Assembly: GCA_045656005.1 (NCBI GenBank)
Contig: JAZOQG010000070.1
Location: 1-64,000, forward strand
Direction: 5' to 3'
Origin: JAZNQN01 sp045656005
Lineage (GTDB): Bacteria > Bacillota > Clostridia > UMGS1883 > UMGS1540
Length of the DNA stretch: 64,000 bases
Under the pieces are notes generated by a model. That model saw only the letters and a program-made list of their open reading frames with translations, was not told the DNA's origin and searched no databases. Below, piece after piece: positions 22,493 through 31,417 of this stretch. Each line of letters opens with the position of its first letter. The first letter of the stretch is position 1. The translations under genes were made by a program, and so were the position numbers.

Positions 22493-23618
22493 CAGTATAA
22501 TAATTTTCATTAAGGCGGCTGTCAATAGCCGCTTTTATTTCTTTATCCTGCATTTTAAATTTATGCGGAACCACAACGTCAAATATAAGATTTGTGTGAG
22601 TATCTCCAGAAACCACACGAAAATCATGAATTTTAAGTTCCTCATCTATATCCGAAACAATTTTGTCAATCATTTCCTTAAGAGCATTTACTTCTTCATT
22701 ATCGGTGCTTATGGGGTCTATGTGAATTGTAATCTGAACACCCATTTCCCTCATAATCTGTCTTTCAATCAAATCGATTTCATCATGCACCTTTAAAATG
22801 TCGGCATCCACTCTCACCTCTGCATGAGCAGATGCTATATATTTGTCAGGTCCGTAATTATGAACTATAAGGTCATGAATTCCGCAAACTTCACTACTCT
22901 TTAAAATTATACCTTCTATTTTTTTAACCATTACGCAGTCAGGCTGTCCACCAAGCAGAGGCTCTATGGTTTCTTTCGCAAAAGAAAAGCCTGAATACAT
23001 TATAAAAAGTGCGACAAGGGCACCGATATATCCATCGAGTATATAAAATCCTAAAAATTTTGACATGAGTGCTGAAATTATTGTAACCGAGGTTACAATA
23101 ACATCGTTTCTGCTATCGGCAGATGCTGCCTCAATAGCCGCAGAGCCGATAATTTTTCCAAGTTTGTAATTTATATTCGAAAGAAGCATTTTTATGGGGA
23201 TTGTAAGTATAAGAACCAATATCGCAATAAGGCTAAACGAAGTTTCAGAAGGCTCAATTATTTTTCCTGCCGAGCTTTTCAAAAGCTCAAAGCCTGCTAA
23301 AATTATCAAAAGCGACACTATAAATGCCGATATATATTCAACCCTTCCATGCCCGAATGGATGTTCTTCATCCGCAGGCATATCCGCCATTTTAAATCCT
23401 ACTATCGTAACAATGCTTGCTGCCATATCCGATAAATTGTTAAAAGCATCAGCGATAACTGATACGCTGGCAGTAACAAGTCCTATAATAATTTTTATAA
23501 TAAAAAGCAATAAATTTGCCAGAACACCTAAAAAACCTGATAAAAATCCTGCCTTTTTTCTGTTGGCAGGATTTTTTTCGTCGGTTATTTTAAATGCCCT
23601 CATTAAAAACCGGGTCAT
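22464..23618 (-). CDS. cation diffusion facilitator (CDF) transporter
   Basis: A 384-residue inner-membrane metal efflux protein, probably for Zn, Fe, Mn or Cd. Six membrane segments are expected in the first 215 residues, with the metal site motifs DAFNNLSD (about 56-63) and HPFGHGRVEY (about 86-95). The cytoplasmic domain (220-384) contains IHDLIVHNYG and HAEVRVD. AGGGA lies before the ATG. It starts inside the last codons of the acyl-CoA synthetase (4-base overlap) and ends 29 bases inside mnmA on the opposite strand. The metal cannot be told from sequence. Confidence 0.92.
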   Translation of the reverse strand: MTRFLMRAFKITDEKNPANRKKAGFLSGFLGVLANLLLFIIKIIIGLVTASVSVIADAFNNLSDMAASIVTIVGFKMADMPADEEHPFGHGRVEYISAFIVSLLIILAGFELLKSSAGKIIEPSETSFSLIAILVLILTIPIKMLLSNINYKLGKIIGSAAIEAASADSRNDVIVTSVTIISALMSKFLGFYILDGYIGALVALFIMYSGFSFAKETIEPLLGGQPDCVMVKKIEGIILKSSEVCGIHDLIVHNYGPDKYIASAHAEVRVDADILKVHDEIDLIERQIMREMGVQITIHIDPISTDNEEVNALKEMIDKIVSDIDEELKIHDFRVVSGDTHTNLIFDVVVPHKFKMQDKEIKAAIDSRLNENYYTVIVFDRLYI

Positions 23619-25276
23619 TTATTGTCCCTCTCTCTAATTTTTGTTCTCATAATCTTTCCGCTTGAGGTTTTGGGAAGTTCTTCCACAAATTCAATTATTC
23701 TGGGGTACTTATATGGAGCAGTTGTAGCTTTAACATGGTTTTGAAGCTCTTTTATAAGCTCGTCGCTACCTTCATAACCTTTTGCCAAAACTATTGTTGC
23801 CTTTACAATCTGTCCTCTTATTTCATCAGGAACAGCAGTTACTGCAACCTCTAAAACAGAAGGATGCTCCATAAGTGAGCTTTCTACCTCAAAAGGCCCT
23901 ATTCTGTAGCCTGAGCTTTTAATCATATCATCAGCTCTGCCCACATACCAGTAATATCCATCCTCATCGCACCATGCAATATCGCCTGTATAGTAATATC
24001 CGTCATGCCAGCAGCTCTGAGTTTTTTCATCATCAAGATAATATCCGCAGAAAAGACCATAAGGCTTTCTTTCCGAAGTTTTAAAGGCAATCTGACCAGC
24101 CTTTCCGTCCTCACAATCGTTTCCGTTATCATCAAGAAGATGAATTTCATAGCTTGGAGAAGGCTTTCCGAGAGAACCCGGTCTTGGCTCAAACCAAGGG
24201 TAGTTTGCGAGAGCAACTACTGTTTCGGTCTGTCCGAAGCCCTCGTGAATTTTAAGACCTGTTGCCTCATAAAATTTATTGAAAATTTCTGCGTTTAATG
24301 CCTCTCCCGCAGTTGTGCAATGCTTTAAGGATGACAAATCAAATTTAGTTATGTCCTCTTTTATCAAAAATCTTAAAATGGTAGGCGGAGCACAAAATGT
24401 TGTAATTTTGTATTCCTCAATTTTCTTAAGTATATCAACGGGTGTAAAACGTGTACTGTAGTCGTAAACAAAAATTGCCGCACCGCAAAGCCACTGACCG
24501 TAAATTTTACCCCATGAAGATTTTGCCCAGCCTGTTTCTGCAACAGTTAAATGAAGGGCATCTTCTTCAACGTTGTGCCAGTATTTTGCAGTTATAATAT
24601 GACCGAGTGGATATGTGTGACAATGTCTTGCCATTTTGGGATACCCTGTTGTGCCTGATGTAAAGTACATGAGAAGAGTATCGTCGTTTTTAGTTGCCTC
24701 TGCACCTATAGGACGAGAAAACTCATCGCTCTCCCCCTCAATTTCTTCATCAAAGCAAAGCCATCCGTCACGTTTTCCGCAACATAAAACTTTATTTTTA
24801 AGTGACGGGCAAACCTTTTCTGCCTCTTCAACATCTTTTGATAAATCAGCCGTGTCGGAGACTATAATCGTTGTGACACTTGCAGCCTGAATACGATAAA
24901 TAACGTCTTTCGTTTTAAGCTGAGTTGTTGCAGGAATTAAAACTGCACCCAATTTGTGAAGTGCAACTGCGCAAATCCAGTACTCAAAGTGGCGGCGAAG
25001 TACAACCATTACGTTGTCACCCTTTTTAACACCTATTCTTTTAAGAAAATTAACAGTTTTGTTTGAAAGCTTTTTAAGCTCGCCAAATGTTATGGTTTTT
25101 TTGTCGCCTTCGTCATTGCACCATACGAGTGCTCTTTTATCGGGCTTTAAATCTGCCCATGCGTCAACAACATCAAACCCAAAGTTAAAATTCTCCGGAA
25201 TATCAATTTTAAAGTTTTTTACAAAGTCTTCATAAGAGGAATACTCCCCTTTAGTATATCTAGATAATATATCCAT
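23615..25276 (-). CDS. AMP-forming acyl-CoA synthetase
   Basis: A 553-residue adenylate-forming enzyme. The ATP/AMP motif is FTSGTTGYPKMARH (about 212), followed by the A5 segment GFGQTE (about 342), the YTGDIAW motif (about 423) and the C-terminal lysine motif LPKTSSGKIMR at the end. It resembles acetate/medium-chain/benzoate-type synthetases rather than typical Acs (which are about 650 residues). The likely substrate is a short carboxylic acid. AAGGGG precedes the ATG. It lies 20 bases after an XRE/cupin regulator, a common clostridial pair, so that regulator probably controls it. Confidence 0.9.
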   Translation of the reverse strand: MDILSRYTKGEYSSYEDFVKNFKIDIPENFNFGFDVVDAWADLKPDKRALVWCNDEGDKKTITFGELKKLSNKTVNFLKRIGVKKGDNVMVVLRRHFEYWICAVALHKLGAVLIPATTQLKTKDVIYRIQAASVTTIIVSDTADLSKDVEEAEKVCPSLKNKVLCCGKRDGWLCFDEEIEGESDEFSRPIGAEATKNDDTLLMYFTSGTTGYPKMARHCHTYPLGHIITAKYWHNVEEDALHLTVAETGWAKSSWGKIYGQWLCGAAIFVYDYSTRFTPVDILKKIEEYKITTFCAPPTILRFLIKEDITKFDLSSLKHCTTAGEALNAEIFNKFYEATGLKIHEGFGQTETVVALANYPWFEPRPGSLGKPSPSYEIHLLDDNGNDCEDGKAGQIAFKTSERKPYGLFCGYYLDDEKTQSCWHDGYYYTGDIAWCDEDGYYWYVGRADDMIKSSGYRIGPFEVESSLMEHPSVLEVAVTAVPDEIRGQIVKATIVLAKGYEGSDELIKELQNHVKATTAPYKYPRIIEFVEELPKTSSGKIMRTKIRERDNK

Positions 25277-25296
25277 CTTTATCCCCTTTTGTTTTT

Positions 25297-25851
25297 TTAA
25301 ATTACAATAGTAAGGACTTTTGCGGATTTATCTCCTATTGCCGCCATACCATGAGGATATGAGGAATCATAATAAATCGAATCCCCTTCCTCCAAAATAA
25401 TATCCTTACCGTTTATTCTTATTAAAACTCTGCCTTCAAGACAGTAGTCAAATTCCTGACCCATGTGAATATTTGTGCTGATTTCTTCATGACCCCCCTG
25501 AGGGTCCACGCTTACCAAAAGGGGCAAAACTTTATTATTCAAAAAGTTATACGCAAGATGCTGATAATCATACTGCTGGCTTTTTTCAATACGAAGCCCT
25601 TTATCGGCTTTTACGTGCTGATAAACCTTAAGTCTTGGTGCATCCCCCGACAAAAGCTCATAAACCTGCACGCCGAAAACAGCCGCAACTTCTGAAAGAA
25701 AGCTTATGGGCATATCAACTTCTCCGCTTTCGTATTCAAGATACTTTTCGTTTGTAATGCCAAGACGCTTTGCCATATCGTCAGTAGTTTTTCCTGTGAT
25801 TTTACGCATTTCCTTAAGTCTTATAGCAACTTTTCTGATATCGTCTTTCAT
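25297..25851 (-). CDS. XRE/cupin transcriptional regulator
   Basis: A 184-residue regulator with an N-terminal Cro/cI HTH (about residues 8-62: RLKEMRKITGKTTDDMAKRLGI, LEYESGEVDMPISFL) and a C-terminal cupin barrel (HMGQEFDYCLEGRVLIRINGK, EEGDSIYYDSSYPHG). The cupin should sense a small acid or its CoA ester. The ATG at 25851 is chosen (GAGGAG 8 bases upstream) over the frame from 25875. It is first gene of a three-gene unit (regulator, acyl-CoA synthetase, CDF transporter) with its own promoter. Confidence 0.9.
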   Translation of the reverse strand: MKDDIRKVAIRLKEMRKITGKTTDDMAKRLGITNEKYLEYESGEVDMPISFLSEVAAVFGVQVYELLSGDAPRLKVYQHVKADKGLRIEKSQQYDYQHLAYNFLNNKVLPLLVSVDPQGGHEEISTNIHMGQEFDYCLEGRVLIRINGKDIILEEGDSIYYDSSYPHGMAAIGDKSAKVLTIVI

Positions 25852-25884
25852 ATTTAGCTCTCCTCTCAATAACATATTTAAATA

Positions 25885-25913
25885 AGTATAACATAAATTT
25901 CTTTAAAATGCAA
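25885..25913 (-). promoter_or_regulatory. promoter of regulator-acyl-CoA synthetase-CDF operon
   Basis: Minus strand: TTGCAT (25913-25908), 17 bases, TATACT (25890-25885). Confidence 0.75.
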
Positions 25914-25929
25914 CAGTTAAACCAAGAAC

Positions 25930-26562
25930 CTATAACCCAAATTTTTCTTTAAAATATTTTTCTCTATCTTCTTCGGCTATTTTTCGAATTTCTATTTTCT
26001 TACTATCATTATTACTCTTGTTATTAGAATTTCTATTAGCAGATACTCCAACAGGATTTGGATCATTTTTCCATCGACAAAGCAGAGACCGGGAATTATT
26101 CCTCTTTCTGTCTTCTGCATAAATATATTCTTCATGCTCGTGCATTCTAATTCTGGACTTTAATTCAAATATATTTCCTTCATTTTCAATCCTATATAAT
26201 TCTGTGTATGAATAAGATTTTGTTTTATTTGTATTTTCAAAAAACACATCACTTTGCTCATACAATATAGCACTTTCAGCATGCTCAATTATATTTGCAT
26301 CAGGATTTTGAGGATATATAATATGTCCAAATCTTACATAAATTTTCCCTCTATATAAGTTAAGCCAATTATCTTTATGGCTTTTTAACCTATTTCTTAT
26401 AGTATTATGCTGTGTTGCAATTCCTAAATATAAACTTGTTTCCTTTTTTCCAAAAACTCTGCTTATATAATATAAACCTTGTGTATTAGATAACTCACTT
26501 GATATTGCATCTTCAAGGGATATAGCTTTATTCCAGTTAATTCTTATAATTTTATCTCTCAT
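25930..26562 (-). CDS. GIY-YIG-like protein
   Basis: A 210-residue protein whose N-terminal half resembles a GIY-YIG nuclease: GLYYIS (about 29) and LYLGIA (about 45) stand for the two tyrosine motifs, followed by RLKSHKDNW, an acidic residue in IEHAESAILYEQ and an Asn in FFENTNKTKSY. The C-terminal third is charged with Asn/Ser repeats. The catalytic Arg and Glu seem present, but the family call rests on spacing alone. AAAAGGAGTTA before the ATG is the end of the short palindrome array, identical to the leader of the four-helix-bundle gene. Its function could be DNA cleavage tied to the element, or an unrelated role. Confidence 0.6.
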   Translation of the reverse strand: MRDKIIRINWNKAISLEDAISSELSNTQGLYYISRVFGKKETSLYLGIATQHNTIRNRLKSHKDNWLNLYRGKIYVRFGHIIYPQNPDANIIEHAESAILYEQSDVFFENTNKTKSYSYTELYRIENEGNIFELKSRIRMHEHEEYIYAEDRKRNNSRSLLCRWKNDPNPVGVSANRNSNNKSNNDSKKIEIRKIAEEDREKYFKEKFGL

Positions 26563-26565
26563 TAG

Positions 26566-26646
26566 TAACTCCTTTTGCTATATGATGTAAATTCCTTATC
26601 TCGTGCCGAAGGCAAATATCGCAAATTCTGCGGGAATTTATATCGC
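26566..26646. repeat. short palindrome array R2
   Basis: A reduced copy of the array at 27001-27184. Order on the plus strand: TAACTCCTTTTGC (26566-26578), GCTATAT, a 19-base segment like GATACAAATTCCTTGTCTC with three changes, GTGCCGAAGGCAA, ATATCGC (26616-26622), AAATTCTGCGGGAATTT (26623-26639), ATATCGC (26640-26646). It lies between the four-helix-bundle gene and the GIY-YIG-like gene and supplies the latter's ribosome binding site. Confidence 0.85.
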
Positions 26647-26651
26647 TTACT

Positions 26652-26996
26652 CTATCCGTTATTTTTCGCTGTTGTAATTGAAGCAATTAATTTTCTTCTT
26701 ATTGTACCGCTTTTATTTTTAAATTTTTCAAACGTTAGATCGTCTAATTCTCCTACTTTAAATAAAATCTCCAACCAATACTCCGTTTCATAACATTCTT
26801 TTAGAGCTATTTCAAGTTTATTAACAAAATCCGCTCTGCTTTGTGCGTATCTTGCTTCATGCGAATTTGCACCGATAGATGAACATGAGCGCAAAAGCTG
26901 ATTGATAAATACGTGCCTTCCCTTAATATTATCGCATATCTCTGTGATTTCAACGGTAAGCTCAACCGCCAATTCTTTAATCGTTTTATCGTTCAT
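26652..26996 (-). CDS. four-helix-bundle protein (23S rRNA IVP / S23 family)
   Basis: A 114-residue protein with the family signature QLLRSCSSIGANSHEARYAQSRADFVNKLEIALKE split over residues 33-68, followed by ETEYWLEILFKVGEL. It matches the four-helix-bundle proteins first seen as ORFs in intervening sequences of 23S rRNA; the DGR accessory protein Avd has the same fold. Here it is not inside rRNA and no reverse transcriptase is near. Its leader is the long palindrome array, ending in AAAAGGAGTTA just before the ATG, and a short array copy starts 5 bases after its stop. Nucleic-acid binding is likely for the family; the role here is unknown. Confidence 0.85.
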   Translation of the reverse strand: MNDKTIKELAVELTVEITEICDNIKGRHVFINQLLRSCSSIGANSHEARYAQSRADFVNKLEIALKECYETEYWLEILFKVGELDDLTFEKFKNKSGTIRRKLIASITTAKNNG

Positions 26997-27000
26997 GTTT

Positions 27001-27184
27001 TAACTCCTTTTGCGATATACTCACTTTGTTCGTGCGATATATTTATGAAAATGCGATATATCTTCGCTCCGCTCCGTTGCGATATGATACAAATTCCTTG
27101 TCTCGTGCCGAAGGCACATATCGCATCATTTATGATATATCGCGTACACAGTACATATCGCAAATTCCGCAGGAATTTATATCG
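27001..27184. repeat. nested palindrome array R1
   Basis: Four GCGATAT copies (27012, 27034, 27053, 27079) are followed by four reverse-complement copies ATATCGC (27118, 27137, 27155, 27179, the last ending T). Most segments between them are themselves inverted repeats: ATTT-ATGA-AAAT, GATACAA-ATTCC-TTGTCTC (one mismatch), GTGCC-GAA-GGCAC, ATCAT-TT-ATGAT, GTAC-ACA-GTAC, AAATTCC-GCA-GGAATTT. The block begins with TAACTCCTTTTGC, the ribosome binding site of the four-helix-bundle gene read on the minus strand. Confidence 0.9.
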
Positions 27185-27219
27185 TTTTTTTGTGTAAGCC
27201 ATAGCTTACACAAAAAACG
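27183..27219. repeat. inverted repeat spanning the polC stop codon
   Basis: GTGTAAGC (27192-27199), CATA, GCTTACAC (27204-27211), with flanking T and A runs extending the stem to CG on both sides. The polC stop lies in the right arm. No U-tract follows outside the stem in either direction, so it is not a standard terminator. Confidence 0.8.
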
Positions 27220-30200
27220 TTAGTTGGGCAGTCTCAGTCATACCATCGAGACATCCAACGCTTTGAAGTGCCTCAACAACTGCCTTTGTAATTCCGCTCT
27301 TTTTAACCATATCGTCAATGGCAATAAATTCTCCCTTTTCCCTTGCCTTTGCAATACTTTTTGCAGCCGCGGTACCAACACCGGGGAGGGAATTTAAGGG
27401 CGGTCTTATCTTTCCGTCTTCTTCTAAAAATTTATCGCTGTGGGATTTATATAAATCCATAGGAAGAAATTCTATTCCCCTTGCATACATTTCGACACAG
27501 ACCTCAAGTACTGAAATCATAGCCTTTTCTTTAGGCGTTGCATCGTTTCCTTTTGCATTTATGTTTTTAATGGTTTCCTTAACCTTATCTGCTCCGTGGC
27601 ACATTATATCATATTCAAATCCGTCTGCCCTTACGCTGAAATATGCCATATAAAACGCAAGCGGGTAATGTACTTTAAAATATGCAATTCTAAATGCCAT
27701 TGTTACATAGGCACACGCATGGGCTTTTGGGAACATGTATTTAATTTTTTTACAGGAGTCTATATACCATTCTGGAACTTCATGCTTTCGCATTTCTTCT
27801 TCCCATGTATCATTAAGCCCTTTACCCTTACGAACAGATTCCATAATCTTAAATGACATTGAAGGGTCAAGACCCATTTTAATTAGATATATCATAATAT
27901 CGTCACGGGTACAGATACAACTTGAAAGTGTACATGTTCCGCCGGTTACTAGGTCTTGTGCGTTGTTTGTCCAAACGTCGGTACCATGGGAAAGTCCGCT
28001 TATTCTTATTAAATCAGAGAAGGTTTTCGGCTTTGTGTCAACAAGCATCTGGCGAACAAATTTTGTACCAAATTCAGGCACCGCATAAGTTCCGACTTCA
28101 CTGTTTATATCCTCTTTCGTAACTCCCAAAATATCGGTGCTTGTAAAAATTGACATAGTGTCTTTGTCATCAAGCGGGATTTTCTTTGCGTCAAGCCCTG
28201 TGATATCTTCGAGCATTCTGATAACGGTCGGGTCGTCGTGACCGAGAAGGTCAAGTTTTAAAAGGTTTTCGTCTATGGAGTGATAGTCAAAGTGAGTCGT
28301 AATAATATCAACATCGCTTTTATCTGCAGGGTGCTGAACAGGGGTAAACTCATGTATATCGTGACCTTTAGGCAAAACTATAACACCGCCCGGATGCTGA
28401 CCTGTTGTTCTTTTAACACCTGTGCATCCTTCAACAATATGAGCTACATCTGCTTTTCGAGAGGCAAGTCCTCTCTCGTCAAAATAATTTTTAACATAGC
28501 CAAAGGCTGTTTTTTCCGCAACTGTGCCTATTGTTCCTGCACGGAAAACATACCCCTCACCAAACAACACCTCTGTGTATTTGTGAGCGGTTGACTGATA
28601 GTCTCCTGAAAAATTGAGGTCTATATCAGGAGCTTTGTCACCGTTAAAGCCCAAAAAGGTTTCAAATGGGATATCGTGTCCGTCTTTATAAAGCTCGGCT
28701 CCGCACTTGGGGCACACTTTATCAGGAAGGTCACAACCTGAGCTTACAGGTGCATCATTTAAAAATTCGCTATATTTACACTCTGGACATACATAGTGCG
28801 GTGGGAGTGAGTTTACCTCTGTAATATCAGTTAAAAATGCAACAAATGAAGAGCCTACACTACCACGCGAACCTACAAGATATCCGTCTTCAAGCGACTT
28901 TTTAACGAGTTTATGAGCAATCATATACATAACCGCAAAGCCGTTATTTATAATACTTGTAAGCTCTTTTTTCATTCTTGTTTCAACAAGTTCTGGTAAA
29001 TTTTCGCCGTAAATTCTTGTTGCCTTTTCACGGCACATTCTTTCAATATCCTTGTCAGAGCCTTCAATAACGGGAGGACATTTTTCCTTTGGAACGGGGC
29101 GGATATCTTCAATCATATCGGCAATTTTATTTGTGTTTTCAATTACAATTTCCCTTGCCTTATCCTCGCCGAGATATTCAAATTCTTTGAGCATTTCGTC
29201 GGTTGTTCTGAAATAAAGAGGTGCCTGATTATCCGCATCGGAAAATTTCTTCGCCGCCATCAAAACCCTTCTGTAAACCTCGTCTTCAGGGTTTAAGAAG
29301 TGAACATCACCCGTTGCAACAACGGGTTTTCCATATTTTTCGCCAAGCTCTATTATTTTTTTGTTAAATTCTTGAAGCTCAGAGACAGAAGAAACCTCTC
29401 CCTCACGAAGCATAAACATGTTGTTTCCTATGGGCTGAACTTCAAAATAATCGTAAAATTCGCAAAGTTTTTTAATTTCTTCGTCACTTTTCTTGTCTTT
29501 TATTGCTTTAAAAAGCTCACCCGACTCACATGCAGAACCTATTAAAAGCCCGTCACGGTGTTTTAAAATTTCACTTTTCGGCATGCGGGGAGTTCTATAA
29601 TAGTAGTTTAAGTGGGAAAGAGAAATCAACTTATAAAGATTTTTAAGTCCCACCAGATTTTTTGCAAACAGTATTATGTGATGTGATTTAAGTTTTGCCA
29701 TATCAGCCTGACCTGCAAGTTCTGCATTCAAAGAGTCAAAATCCACTACTTCTTCGGGCAAAAGGGCAAGACATTTAAGATAAATTTGTGCACAAACCTC
29801 GGCATCATTTACTGCACGGTGATGAGAAGGATTATCTATGCCAAAATGGTCTGCCATAATATTCAGCTTATGGCTTTTCTTTTCTTTTACAATGCTTCGG
29901 CAAAGGGCCAGGGTGTCAAGGAAGTCTAGAGAGCTGTTTTCTACCCTTCCCGATAGATTTGCTCTTATAAAACTTGTGTCAAAATCGGCATTGTGGGCTA
30001 TAAGCGGTCTTCCCCCTACAAATTCCATAAACGCGTCAACCGCATCATTTTGCGAGGGAGCATCCTTTACCATATCGTCTGTTATCCCCGTAAGCTCAAC
30101 TATTTTTGCAGGGATTGGTTTTTCGGGGTTTGCAAAGGTTTCAAAAGTGTCACAAATTTTTCCGTCTTTTATTAAAACGGCACCTATTTCAGTTATTTTT

Positions 30201-31417
30201 TCACTCTGGGGCGAAAGACCTGTGGTTTCTATATCAAAAACTACAACCTCACAGTCAAGCGGCATATTCTTGCCTTTGTAAATAAGATTGTCGCAATCGT
30301 TTACAATATATCCTTCAGTACCATACAAAATTTTTATTGTATCGTCTTTTTCGTGAAATGCCTCTGGAAACGCCTGAACAACACCGTGGTCAGTTATTGC
30401 AACTGCACTGTGTCCATACTGCTTTGCTCTCTGCACAAGGCTCTTTGCACTTGCAATAGCATCCATTGTTGACATTTGAGTGTGTGCATGAAGCTCTACT
30501 CTTTTTACTTCTGCATCATCTCTCTTTTTTGCTTTTTCAGCTTTATTTATATCTTTTGCAGTTAATGTTAAATCCTGTTCAAAGCTATCGTATTTTACTT
30601 CGCCTCTTACAAGAACGTGCTTACCCTTTTTAATATCTCCCTTTAAAAGTTCATATTTTTCGGCGGTTACAAAGAATTTGCAAATCATTGAACCGCTATG
30701 GTCATTAACATAAAAAATAACAAGAAATTTTCCGTTTCGAAGTTCCCTTGAATCCACAAAGAAAATATCGCCTTTTATTGTAACTTTACCGTCGCTTTCT
30801 TCTATGAGGCCTATATCTTTTGGGGCATCTGTAATGTTTTTGCCTAGTATAAATTCAGGTACTTCCGTACTTTCGGGTGCTTTTGGTGCAGGCGGTGCGG
30901 GTGGTGCTTTCGGGACATATTCCGCCTTTGGAACTTCAAATTTGATTTCCTCAAACTGTTCCTCAAACTCCACGTTCATATTGCATGAGCATCTGGATAA
31001 AATTGCCCGTATCTTCTCACCTGCTTTTTCATTTTTCAAAAGAGGCAGGCATCCATGCTTTAATGTTATTTTCAGGCTCTCTTCTCCTGCTTCCCACAAA
31101 CTTCCTTCAAATATATATTTACAAACGGGTGAAGTGTCGGAAAGTTCTCCTACTATGTAATCACGGCTTTTTTCAATATCTTCAAGAATTTGTTCCTTCG
31201 TAGAATTTATTTTAACGCAGATTTCATTCAAAACATAATTTTTTATAAGTATGTGTTTTAGTTTTTCAATTTCTGCGTAAGGCAACAAAGAGTCCTGCTT
31301 TATTTCAAGCGTGACTCCTCTTTTTTCCGTATCAACCATAAGGGACAAAACCCTGATTTTTTCAAGGCCTTCGGGAACATTTATGTCCTTAAAAGCCTCA
31401 GAAAGTGTTTTTTCCAT
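27206..31417 (-). CDS. polC: DNA polymerase III alpha subunit, PolC type
   Basis: The replicative polymerase of low-GC Gram-positives, 1403 residues. Domains in order: an N-terminal region (1-170), a proline/alanine linker (PKAPPAPPAPKAPE), an OB fold (about 205-290), a PHP domain with HAHTQMSTMDA, and an inserted DEDDh proofreading exonuclease starting FDIETTGLSPQ (about 395). Then come the rest of PHP, a zinc site (CPEC...CPKCG, about 910-945), the polymerase core with PDIDLNFSGDYQ, and a C-terminal HhH end GCLDG. TTGGAG sits before the ATG in the ispG end. The last codons and stop fall in a perfect inverted repeat bordering the palindrome array, yet the C-terminus looks normal in length. 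Confidence 0.97.
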   Translation of the reverse strand: MEKTLSEAFKDINVPEGLEKIRVLSLMVDTEKRGVTLEIKQDSLLPYAEIEKLKHILIKNYVLNEICVKINSTKEQILEDIEKSRDYIVGELSDTSPVCKYIFEGSLWEAGEESLKITLKHGCLPLLKNEKAGEKIRAILSRCSCNMNVEFEEQFEEIKFEVPKAEYVPKAPPAPPAPKAPESTEVPEFILGKNITDAPKDIGLIEESDGKVTIKGDIFFVDSRELRNGKFLVIFYVNDHSGSMICKFFVTAEKYELLKGDIKKGKHVLVRGEVKYDSFEQDLTLTAKDINKAEKAKKRDDAEVKRVELHAHTQMSTMDAIASAKSLVQRAKQYGHSAVAITDHGVVQAFPEAFHEKDDTIKILYGTEGYIVNDCDNLIYKGKNMPLDCEVVVFDIETTGLSPQSEKITEIGAVLIKDGKICDTFETFANPEKPIPAKIVELTGITDDMVKDAPSQNDAVDAFMEFVGGRPLIAHNADFDTSFIRANLSGRVENSSLDFLDTLALCRSIVKEKKSHKLNIMADHFGIDNPSHHRAVNDAEVCAQIYLKCLALLPEEVVDFDSLNAELAGQADMAKLKSHHIILFAKNLVGLKNLYKLISLSHLNYYYRTPRMPKSEILKHRDGLLIGSACESGELFKAIKDKKSDEEIKKLCEFYDYFEVQPIGNNMFMLREGEVSSVSELQEFNKKIIELGEKYGKPVVATGDVHFLNPEDEVYRRVLMAAKKFSDADNQAPLYFRTTDEMLKEFEYLGEDKAREIVIENTNKIADMIEDIRPVPKEKCPPVIEGSDKDIERMCREKATRIYGENLPELVETRMKKELTSIINNGFAVMYMIAHKLVKKSLEDGYLVGSRGSVGSSFVAFLTDITEVNSLPPHYVCPECKYSEFLNDAPVSSGCDLPDKVCPKCGAELYKDGHDIPFETFLGFNGDKAPDIDLNFSGDYQSTAHKYTEVLFGEGYVFRAGTIGTVAEKTAFGYVKNYFDERGLASRKADVAHIVEGCTGVKRTTGQHPGGVIVLPKGHDIHEFTPVQHPADKSDVDIITTHFDYHSIDENLLKLDLLGHDDPTVIRMLEDITGLDAKKIPLDDKDTMSIFTSTDILGVTKEDINSEVGTYAVPEFGTKFVRQMLVDTKPKTFSDLIRISGLSHGTDVWTNNAQDLVTGGTCTLSSCICTRDDIMIYLIKMGLDPSMSFKIMESVRKGKGLNDTWEEEMRKHEVPEWYIDSCKKIKYMFPKAHACAYVTMAFRIAYFKVHYPLAFYMAYFSVRADGFEYDIMCHGADKVKETIKNINAKGNDATPKEKAMISVLEVCVEMYARGIEFLPMDLYKSHSDKFLEEDGKIRPPLNSLPGVGTAAAKSIAKAREKGEFIAIDDMVKKSGITKAVVEALQSVGCLDGMTETAQLTFFV

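Noticed and set aside
26652..26996. Diversity-generating retroelement accessory gene (avd)
   Set aside because: The protein shares the four-helix-bundle fold, but there is no reverse transcriptase, template repeat or variable repeat nearby.
27001..27184. CRISPR array
   Set aside because: The repeated unit is only 7 bases, spacers are 11-26 bases and mostly palindromic, and there are no cas genes.
26575..27223. Several plus-strand frames through the arrays
   Set aside because: They translate the repeats, lack ribosome binding sites and overlap the better supported minus-strand genes.
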